NCBI RefSeq assembly: GCF_003324165.1
Contig: NW_025407834.1
Span: forward strand, 620,001 to 684,000
Length of the DNA stretch: 64,000 bases
From: Naegleria lovaniensis
Taxonomy: Eukaryota > Heterolobosea > Eutetramitea > Acrasida > Naegleriidae
Direction: 5' to 3'
The number at the start of each line of letters is the position of its first letter. The first letter of the stretch is position 1. A program made the translations under genes and the position numbers. The notes beneath the pieces are model-generated. The model saw only the letters and a program-made list of their open reading frames with translations, had not been told where the DNA came from and did not search any database. This document shows positions 55,174 through 64,000 of the stretch, in pieces.

Positions 55174-58100
55174 ATGGTGGAATTCAATGCACAAACAACA
55201 CCACGGTGGAAAAAAATGTTGCAACAAGCGAATGTGCATGAGGTTGAAGAACACATTCATGAATCAAGCTCCACTGGTGTTACCACTGTGGAGATTGCTC
55301 TCATCAACTCACTGATGGATCAATACAGCATTCCGATGAATGATGATTCATCTTGTCCTATTGAAGAGCAAAAGAAACGATTGAAATTGGAACTAACGAA
55401 ATTACTTCGATCGGAACCGTATCCTCTCATGACAGCCAAATATTTACAATTTGTTGAATCCTTGGAAAAGAGTCATTTAAAATCGATTGCAATTGAATTT
55501 ATTGTTAAATTGTGTGGAAATTCCGAGGTTGAAAATGACAAAATTATTAGCACTCTGGAGAGAGTCTATGACAGATATAATGATTTGGCACGACTCGTGA
55601 TTACTACATTGTACAAATTAGATAATTTAACAGAAAAACAACAAAATAGAATTTTACTGACATGTCAAAGCGCTCTTGAATCTGCTGAAGAGGAGGATTT
55701 AGATGATATTGTGAAAATTATGTTGAAAAATATGACCAAAAGAAATGCACATCATGTCGTACAATACATTAGAAACAAGCTTTCGTATGATGACGTTGCA
55801 GGTGCACGGATATGCTCCGAAATTCTTTCAGAGACATTTTCAACAAATCCATCTTCTTCAGCCTATTTTTTGAAATCTCTAAAAGCTGAAGAAAATGAAT
55901 TTTCCAAATTAGACATTCTCATCTTGATTGTACTGCTCTCGACTCGTAGTAGGGAGAGAAGCACCACATTTTCCATTTTCAAAAACGCATTTCAAAACAA
56001 ACCAAAGAGACTTGTTTCGCTTGCAACAATTTTGGACGCCCTGAAAGAGGCAAGCTCAATAGTGAACGAAAAATTTTCCAACTCTATATACGTATTTATT
56101 CTCTACTTATTGTCCAATAGTGAATTGTTTATAGATGAAAAAGGTGTGTCGTGGGCTTATAGTATTTTCATTTCTGCCTTTAAAGCCCATCCCTTTTTAC
56201 GCTCCAAGTTTCTTTCATCTTTATTGGCCATGTTCCAATATTCTAATGATCCAAGATCAAGCATAGCCAGCGATATATTGGTTGGATTATGTGATGAAAC
56301 CAATGATGACAGTGATGAAGAGGAAATTTCGCTTTGTAAAGAAATGGCCACAGATTACTTGTCCATTCTCAAGGATGCCCTTTCTCATGGAGTCACATAT
56401 TCAAGTAAGTGAAACCACATATTTCAGTTATGACATGAACAATATCAACGTATAGTCAAATGTCAGCATAGTTTATGTTACGTACTTGCTAAATGTTGTA
56501 CATATGAACCTAGGTTATTTGAATTTTTAATGATTTTCATTAGAAAACAGCTTTTTAGTGGGCAAGATAAAAAGTCACAACTAGGACTTATTATTTCCAC
56601 CCACATCATTCATGAAACACAGTTAATGACTTCAATGGACGTTGAACGATTTGTTTTCACATTATTCAACCAAAAGCTTTGTGATGAAAATACCATTTTC
56701 GTTCTTGATTTATTAATTTATAATTTTGAAAAACTTTACAAGATGGTACGTTCTTTAAAACGTTTCGTTATCAATACGCCTTTCTTTTTCTCTTGAAGGG
56801 TTATAATACACGTATTCAACACATGGTTGCCTCCCTCATCAACAATTATGAGCTAGTCCAAGACATTTTACGTTTAGAAAATAAGAAGAGCTTTAATTTT
56901 CGAAAATTTGCTTCTGGGAGTGAATTGAACAAGACCAGACTCAAAACTCTGTCACTACTTTTTAAGTGTTTTGTCATGACGTATGAGAAGGAACATGTAA
57001 GTATTGTGAAACGTGTCTTTATGAAGTATTTAATGGCAACACTTATTAGCCTCAAGAAAATTTAGCACTTGCTTTGACGCAATTTGGTGTAGTTGGATCT
57101 TCCAAAGAAGAATTAGTTTGTGCCTATGTTATTTTTACAGCCATGTGTGATCTATGTATTGAAAATTGCGGAACCATATTTGATGAAAAAACAGAAGACG
57201 CTCTTAATGAAAGTATGAACTATTTGCTAACGTTGCGATACGACATTCCAATTGCCAAGTCCATTGGTATATTTAAAATGAATCTCGAAGATGTATATGA
57301 ACTCTTTCCAATTAATTTGGACATTGTTTGCAATCACGTAAGAACATTAAACGCTTCCATGGAATATGAACAGGACAATGACAAATCCATGTACAAAGTG
57401 AGAGAAGCGTTTAAATGTTTGTTTTCAGATATGAATGCAACGTTGAAATATTTATTGAGCTCCAAGACATCAGATCCTCTAGAAGGCATTAATGATAAGT
57501 TGAATACGTCATCAATGACGAATAAGGGAAAGCAAGCGTTCTCTCCAGATTTTAAATGTATTTCTCCAGTTAAAAGATTTAACTTTGGAGCACTTTTGGA
57601 AAGTACTCGTCGACAACCACAATCCATTTCTGACTTTATTCAAACGAAGGCTAAGACTCTTGCAAAGCTTGTAAAGATGACTTTTTCGTTTAACAATAGA
57701 ATGGCAACTATTAGAGAAAAAACTACCGAAGACAATGCAGAAGTTATGTACCAGCTTGTAGACCATATTTCTCTGTGTATTTCCTATATCTATAGCACAT
57801 TAACCAATGTACTATATGTCACGAAACGAATGCATGAGGAATCATTTGAGGAATTACTTATTTTACTGAAACGAAACAATACTGACCTATCAATATCTTT
57901 ACAGTACCTCTCACGATTGTTTTTGAACCAAATTGAGAAATCACCGTTTTCAGTGCATGTCGTTCAATTGTGTTTGCTATTTCTTGCAGTAAGTGAAGGA
58001 AGGAACTTACAGCATGCATTGGATATGTTGGGCTTTCCATGATACAAACTGTATATACATCATTACCCATATCTCTAGAGATTGAAAAGCTCATCTTTGA

Positions 58101-59411
58101 TACATTTATTTTTAAAGACGTACCGTTTTATCATTTACTATTTCATAGAGAAACAAAGCAAACATCAACATTGAGCAAATATCTGATGCAGGCCAGATTA
58201 TTAATTCCATTGGCGTATTTACCTTCTGATGAAGGTAGATGCTTAATCGATTACTTTTTGATGGCTCTCAATAATTTTGTTTTAGGAGTTATTAATGGAG
58301 AAGGTAATTCAAGGGAAGATGTGAACGTGGAAAGAATCCAACATGGAGTAGTGAAAGTATTAGATGAAAATACGTTCCATTTATTTTTCCAAATTGTCAC
58401 AAAGGTAGCAGAGTTGGCTCTCACCAATGCTCCAGTTTGTCCTGTCAACTCCAGTAATGGTAAATTTTTCATTAGAATTGAGGAACCTTTATCGTTCATG
58501 CGAAAGGTCATCATGATTTTCAATTTGGTACTGGAATGTAAGGAGTTAAAGAAAACTCGGAATAATAGGTAAGTATGTTGCAAACGAACGCTTAGATTTA
58601 TATCCGATGTAATATTTTCAACCTATGAAGTGGAGAACTTTTGGCTCATTCTCTTATCAGTACATTACCCAAATTACATGAAAAGGTTGCAGAGAGTTTA
58701 AAGTATCTGTCTGAAAAGAGAGATGAAATTGAGTTGAGACGTTCAGATTACATTCCTCTCATTGAGAGTATGAAATTGTTGTGTGATTCTTGCTTTTCGC
58801 TTTGTGATCGCCAAAAAAAGTTCATGAGTCCAAACTCGACGCAAGATGGAAAGCTAAGGCAGATCATGTTAAAACTCTTCCAAAAGCAACATGAGTTAGA
58901 ATTATTCCTTAGAGATGTTTGTGAGTCTCATTACATTGATTTCTTCAATAAGGAGGTTGATGATGCCATGGGAGATGATTTTGACCAAATCAGAAATAAC
59001 GCAGTGTTTTGGGAATTCTCCTCTCGTGCATCATATGTGTTAGAAGAAAAGATTTTGCATCTGACCACACACAATATGATTAATCAGGTTATTTCTGAGG
59101 AAGCGAGTTTGAGATTGTGGGAGCAACCACCTCCTCAGACATTCTTCGACAAAAACATTCTATTTTTGCATCCTGATCTTGAAGATGTAGTCGACGACGT
59201 TTATGTTGACGATGAGGAAGATTTGGAAGAGAGTGGAAGTGATGACGAAGCACATTGGAACTACAGCAATGTACCAACACTAGAACAGGCGTACATGGAT
59301 GTCACTCGTAAGAAACAAGCTGAACAATTGGTGCAACCACAATCACAGAGCGAACATCAACTTGATGAACAAGTTCACATTCTACAGCCAAGAAAAAAGA
59401 CCAAATTGTAA
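55174..59411 (+). CDS. FANCI: Fanconi anaemia complex protein I
   Basis: Six exons: 55174..56404, 56456..56745, 56799..56996, 57050..57988, 58081..58568, 58631..59411, giving one continuous 1308-aa frame (human FANCI is 1328). It is an all-helical solenoid with order and spacing of FANCI. VSWAYSIFISAFKAHPFLRS aligns with the human LGANILLETFKIHEMIR region. AYVIFTAMCDLCIENCGTIF aligns with CAFLVMGVCEVLIEYN. The C terminus is acidic then basic (PRKKTKL), as in FANCI. With FANCD2 it forms the clamp loaded on DNA in interstrand-crosslink repair. The segment RKQLFSGQDKKSQLGLIIST aligns with the human mono-ubiquitination region but seems to lack its lysine. Distance between its stop and the convergent stop at 59429 is 17 bp. 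Confidence 0.82.
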
Positions 59412-59428
59412 TTGAATTGTTTAATACG

Positions 59429-60247
59429 CTATTGGTCAATCGTCACCGAAGATATATAGTCAAGCAATGCATGGGAATCACTTTTAAATTTTGCAAGAAA
59501 TCTCTTTTGCTTTTCTTCAAACAATTTTAGAATTAGTTGTTGTGGAGGTAATGAAGGAAGAGGTGGGGGATTCTCGGGATTGTTTTTCTTATCGTTCAAT
59601 TGCTGGTTTTGAGAATGGGGTGGATCCAAATTTGTGGCCTGTTTTATGGTAGGCTGCTTTTCATGTTGACTCAGCTTTGGAATTGGAGAAATTATTTGTA
59701 CCTGTTTTTTGGGAATAATATTATTGGACAGAGGTTTTTGGTCTTTTTGAGCCGTGACAATAATATTTGGGGACAAGTTTTCATCATTGACTACCTTTCT
59801 CTGTTTCTTGTCTCGAGCTTCAACTTTTTTTGAGGACTTATCTAAGGTATTCTGAAGAATATTATTTTGTGAGAAGGTCGACCTCGTATGTGTTGGTTGT
59901 GACGTTGGCTTTGTTAACCGTTTTTCATTCCTACTCATAATAGTAGTGCTTGATTGTGGCAAAAGCTTGTTAGAACTGTGTTGAGATGTATCTTTTTTCT
60001 GGTCTTGTGTCGAATGGAGCGAAGCACCTACTCTTACATCCTTTTCAAGTAGTAGAAGAGGGGACATGGAGAGTCCTGTCGATGGATCTTCTTCATGGAG
60101 TTGATTCCTCCGGCTTGCGGGAAATAACAAATCTCCCTTTTTTTTATGAATCGGAGTTTGAATATTGATGAAAAAATTGAGATCTTCATTCGTCCACAAT
60201 TCTGAAACATCCATCATGTTAGAAAGACGATCGCCATCTGAATTCAT
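59429..60247 (-). CDS. Uncharacterised low-complexity protein
   Basis: From ATG 60245-60247 the frame gives 272 aa; nine in-frame codons upstream lack an ATG. An acidic N-terminal segment (MMDVSELWTNEDLNFFINIQ) is followed by about 180 residues rich in Ser, Asn, Gln, Lys and Pro. The compact C terminus reads PPPLPSLPPQQLILKLFEEK and ends LLDYISSVTIDQ, the part most likely conserved. No family recognised. A second ATG frame upstream (60278-60352, MKQVDGGFGAQLPRKRK) could be a 5' exon or belong to the same protein if a base is missing near 60275. Confidence 0.6.
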   Translation of the reverse strand: MNSDGDRLSNMMDVSELWTNEDLNFFINIQTPIHKKKGDLLFPASRRNQLHEEDPSTGLSMSPLLLLEKDVRVGASLHSTQDQKKDTSQHSSNKLLPQSSTTIMSRNEKRLTKPTSQPTHTRSTFSQNNILQNTLDKSSKKVEARDKKQRKVVNDENLSPNIIVTAQKDQKPLSNNIIPKKQVQIISPIPKLSQHEKQPTIKQATNLDPPHSQNQQLNDKKNNPENPPPLPSLPPQQLILKLFEEKQKRFLAKFKSDSHALLDYISSVTIDQ

Positions 60248-60523
60248 TCTCTTTGGTGTGTTCGATGAGCTCACCTAAAAGCCTTAATTTTTTTTTGGGA
60301 TTTCCGTTTTCTTGGCAATTGGGCGCCAAATCCACCATCCACTTGTTTCATTTAAATAATTTGAGAAAAAGAAAATACTCACAACGTCTCTTTCCACGTG
60401 GTGAATATAATGTAATGACGAAATTACCTAAAGAACGTTTCTTGAAACTCAAAGTATTCTCTAAAAATATGTGACTCGTCATACGCTAAGTAAACGTTGC
60501 AACGCGTCTTGGAAACAAAAAAA

Positions 60524-61414
60524 ATGAGCAGTTCGTTGAAGGAAGCCAACATCTCGCAAGCCATGGAGCTTGTCAAGAAGGGTGATACCATCATGACCAA
60601 ATTCATTTATTTCGGTGATCGTGTTGAAGATGCAACGGACGCCTATAAAACTGCTGCCAATAAATTCAAGATTGGAAAAGCATGGAAGGAAGCCGGTGAT
60701 ACCTACAAAAAGGTGGTACCTCTCTTGGTCAAGTCCGGAAGCAAATATGAAGCGGCAACGGTTTTAATTGATGCTGCAAATTGTTATAAACAAGCAAATT
60801 TACCAAAAGAAACAGCCGATACGATGAATGAAGCCATTCAACTATTTATGGAGACTGGTAAATTCGCAACGGTAGCAAAATATGAGAAGGAAATGGCCGA
60901 AGTATATGAAAACGATGGTGATTATGAAAAAGCCTGTAATCACTATGCATCAGCAGCAGACTATTTCCTTTCCGAAGATCAAAAAAGCAGTGCCAATCAA
61001 TGTATTGTTAAATTGGCTCACTTGCAAGCTGCCAATGAAAAGTACGCTGAAGCCATTGAAAACTTTGAAAAGGCAGCATCCGCAGCTGTTGACGATAGAA
61101 TGTTAAAGTGGGGAGCCAAGGAATATGAATTCAAGTCACTCATGTGCTATATGGCCAAGATGGAAGATACTGAACCAGAGGATATCACTGAAGTCCGAAA
61201 CAAACTCAATGAATACAAGGAGATGGACGTTCATTTTGGAGATTCTTTGGAATGTAAATTAATTGAAAAACTTTTGGATGCCTGCGAAGAGAAAAATGTC
61301 AAAACGTTCACGATTACTTTGAGAGACTTTGACAAGATTCAAAAGTTGGATACATGGAAAACAAATCTTTTCTTGAAGATCAAGGATAAGATCAAGGAAG
61401 TTGATCTCACTTGA
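60524..61414 (+). CDS. NAPA: Alpha-SNAP (Sec17), NSF attachment protein
   Basis: Single exon, 296 aa, the usual family length. The start is ATG 60524 after an A8 run; an upstream in-frame TTG is not used. Tetratricopeptide-like helical sheet: AYKTAANKFKIGKAWKEAGD, YEAATVLIDAANCYKQANLP, FATVAKYEKEMAEVYENDGD, YEKACNHYASAADYFLSEDQ. The C-terminal bundle ends DKIQKLDTWKTNLFLKIKDK, with the conserved leucine-containing tail that stimulates NSF. It binds SNARE bundles and recruits NSF to disassemble them after membrane fusion. Confidence 0.95.
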   Translation: MSSSLKEANISQAMELVKKGDTIMTKFIYFGDRVEDATDAYKTAANKFKIGKAWKEAGDTYKKVVPLLVKSGSKYEAATVLIDAANCYKQANLPKETADTMNEAIQLFMETGKFATVAKYEKEMAEVYENDGDYEKACNHYASAADYFLSEDQKSSANQCIVKLAHLQAANEKYAEAIENFEKAASAAVDDRMLKWGAKEYEFKSLMCYMAKMEDTEPEDITEVRNKLNEYKEMDVHFGDSLECKLIEKLLDACEEKNVKTFTITLRDFDKIQKLDTWKTNLFLKIKDKIKEVDLT

Positions 61415-61536
61415 GTCTCTGTCACAACACCAGACCTCGTTCGATTAAAGATTGATCGATTTTTGCGTCAGCCCGCCAATTTTTGGTACAATATTTTCTC
61501 AAACAAAAAAATTACTTCAACCTCCAGCCGTTAGAG

Positions 61537-64000
61537 ATGACGACGCAAATCCAAGAAGAATTCAGTATTGCATCGGAACGATGGCAAGTGTTAGAGAAAG
61601 AACGGTTGGAAATGTAGGTTTTACTAGTTGTGATTCGTTTATATGACTTGGACAATTTTCACGACGAACTCAGTCGACGACAACGAGAATTAATTGAACA
61701 TCGAATCGATTTGAGATTTCATTCCGAAACAGGCCTCGAACATCACAAATCGGACTACATGAAACGCTTGCTCAAAAAAGTCGAGGACAATTATGAAAAA
61801 AGTAAACTACGGAATAGACAATTGGTAGCAAAAGCAGATCAAGTGCTCAACGACGCCAACATGGCACAATCTACACATCTCGTGAGCTCTAAAGTCAAGT
61901 TGGAGGTAGCAAAGGTATGATATTTATTACGTGTGATGTATAGTAACGGAGAGTTTGTTTCAATTATTCGAATATTTCTTAGAAACAATTTTTACAAAAT
62001 TTTCAATTAAGGCTTCATGAATTTGAAGCTCTTTCAAGACAAGAAAAGTTACGACAAATTCGAAAAGCAGAAGAGGAAATTGAATTACAGAAACAAAAAT
62101 CACGAACCTCCCAACTTGAATGGGAGAGAGAAAAGAAATTGAATAACGATCTTCAAGAAAAGGTCAAAGAATTAATTATTACTAAGGAACAAGCCAAGAA
62201 GGAGGCAATTGAAAGAGAAGCAGAACGAAAAGCAATTCTTAGTGGAGGTTCGTATTTCATTCATGTTTACAAGTGTATGTGACATGGACACTGTTATTTT
62301 GTTTTTTTGTGCACACAGAAAGGAATGTACAGCGAATGTCGGAACAAGCTTCGTTGGATGCTTCTAAACGATTTATGGAAAAGCAAGAAAAAAAGAAAAA
62401 ATCAGAAGCTACGGATGGAAAAGAAATTAAGAGTAAGTAGGATAGTGGACTCCGTTTAAACAAATGATGAATGAACTTTCTTGTTGGCAACAGATGTCAT
62501 TGATGACGTCTATGAAGGTAAAATTGCAAACGCCAGGGAAAAATTTGTCACGGCAGCGATCATTCCAAATCGATCGGATGATTTATATTACAATGATGGA
62601 TACAGTAGCATGGAAGAAAAACATACTGCCACAAGCTTTGCAAAATTTAAGGAGTGGCAAAAAAAGCAAATGATGGAAAAGAATAGCAAAACAAAGGACT
62701 TGGACTCGTCGAACCCAAGAACCTTGTTTGACAAGAACGAGTCGTCTCACTCATACAACACGAACACTGAGGAGCCAGAAGAAGTTGAAGAGATCAAGGA
62801 ACGCAACGAAAGAGAAGTCACCTCAACAATTGTAGCGAGCCCTTTATTGAAACAACAAAATTCTTCACCCAAAGCTGTAAATGTTAAAAAACAAGACATG
62901 AAAGACACCGAGTCGTCACCTCTTTCAAAACTGCATTCAGCAAGGCCAATAACACCTACCAAGAAGGAAATTCAAGCTGGTCAAAGTTTTGTTCGTTTGC
63001 AATCTCCCAAACGCATTGCATCCTCTCCAACACGTCCCTTCTCTGATTTAACAATTGAAAAGGGTACTGAATCTCAAGAAGAATTACCAGGAGTCCCTTC
63101 GAAACAGCAACCATCCACACCCACTCCAACCATTACCATCACCCCAACTGGTTCAATACCACCCAAGTTTCCTTCTCCATCTCCAGAAACACAACCAAAC
63201 ACCCAACCTCCATCTCAGCCAACCACTACTGCTGCTGTCAATTCAACGGATAATACAATGACAGCACCTGAAGAAGAGGTCCCTCAAAAGTCTTTAAATC
63301 CAAAACAAAAACTCAAGAGCATTCTTTCAGTGTTCAAGTTGACAAAGAAAAAGCAAGACGAACCACAACAACAATCAGAATCGTCATCAGAAGCAGAACA
63401 AAATGCACAAGATAAGGATGATAATAACACAGTGTGTCAGAAATTAAAGAAAATGAATGTGAAAAAACTGATTCCTCCATTGCAACATTATATGAGAGAA
63501 ATTGAAGAAACACTCAAAGAACAAAAAGAAAAGTTTAACAAAATGTCACTGAATTACAAGTTGGAACATAAGGACAATATCGAATCGTTGTGTTATCTGA
63601 ATTGTCCAAAGACAAATGTCAAACAACGCGTTCAATCGGTAGAAAACATCAAATCCAATTTAACGGTCGAACAACAGTGTTTGGCAGTTTTAGATATTAT
63701 TCAATATTCTCCAGTGTCCTTACTATCATTGAAAATATTAGAAGCAAGTGAGTCTGAGAAGTTTAATCTGCAAGAGTTAGAGAGTGTAGCTGGAGAACAA
63801 GTCTCAGGCGTGTGGCACCTCATCATCCATCATATCAATACTCTAAGTAAGGTTGAACCCAAATGGAAGGAGCCACTGTTAAAATTATTTTCAGAGGCGC
63901 TCTGTAAATCCATCGTTCCATCCTCACAATGCACTTCAGAGACGAAGAATAAGACGAAATATATACTCAAGAATTTAATGACAAAAGCTAGAAATGATGT
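61537..64000 (+). CDS. Coiled-coil protein, possibly Kizuna-like (3' end off window)
   Basis: Exons 61537..61613, 61674..61914, 61983..62247, 62319..62432, then 62494 onward, open to the last base. Introns of 60-71 nt. The first intron (GTAGGT...CTCAG, 60 nt) is a multiple of three and contains an in-frame TAG. Residues 1-230 are charged coiled coil (KRLLKKVEDNYEKSKLRNRQ, FEALSRQEKLRQIRKAEEE). The middle is Ser/Pro/Thr/Gln-rich. From about 63440 a helical domain begins (LIPPLQHYMREIEETLKEQK, CLAVLDIIQYSPVSLLSLKI). The N-terminal coil recalls the centrosomal protein Kizuna, but only loosely; other basal-body coiled-coil proteins are equally possible. At least 760 aa are encoded here. Confidence 0.7.

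Overview
The window is nuclear DNA of a compact, A/T-rich unicellular eukaryote using the standard code. Gene content, very short GT-AG introns (mostly about 40-110 nt), A-runs directly before many start codons and a full set of flagellum-associated genes fit a heterolobosean amoeboflagellate such as Naegleria. The species call is inference; no rRNA or other marker is present. I count 32 protein-coding loci, one of them cut by the right edge, and three tRNA genes (Gly-UCC, Trp-CCA, Lys-UUU). There is no operon, CRISPR array or intact mobile element.

Layout. 0-11 kb: divergent actin-related protein (-), uncharacterised protein with a conserved C-terminal domain (+), PEX7 (-), tRNA-Gly, arrestin-fold protein (+), a kinase fused to a right-handed beta-helix (-), acidic unknown protein (-). 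11-20.5 kb: STMP1/DUF4535-like micropeptide (+), TauD-like dioxygenase with a membrane segment (+), tRNA-Trp, two uncharacterised genes 40 bp apart (+), a two-exon small ORF recalling DUF202 (+), mitochondrial PPR protein (+). 20.5-31.5 kb: MAN2C1-type alpha-mannosidase in 8 exons (-), DXD glycosyltransferase (+), lysine-rich secreted protein (-), XMAP215/CKAP5 TOG protein (+). 31.5-45 kb: long-chain acyl-CoA synthetase in 7 exons (+), PDE6D (+), RuvB-like 2 (-), NTF2 (+), a 1088-aa protein resembling PI3K regulatory subunits of the p101/p84 type (+), tRNA-Lys, divergent kinase (+). 45-64 kb: subtilisin-like protease (+), GST-like protein (+), PPP1R36-like protein (+), CCCH-RCC1 protein (-), DUF2867-like membrane protein (+), EF-hand protein (-), FANCI (+), low-complexity protein (-), alpha-SNAP (+), and a coiled-coil protein running off the right end (+).

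The genes are mostly independent housekeeping functions: peroxisomal import, vesicle fusion, nuclear import, DNA crosslink repair, microtubule growth, lipid activation, glycan turnover and prenyl-protein trafficking. Several suit a cell that builds flagella on demand (PDE6D, PPP1R36-like, TOG protein, EF-hand protein, a Kizuna-like coiled-coil protein).

A cross-cutting result is that at least seven otherwise well-conserved genes are broken by what looks like one missing base each (two in some). This is more consistent with deletion-type errors in a long-read assembly than with seven independent pseudogenes. Exon coordinates below were derived by hand from splice signals and reading-frame continuity.
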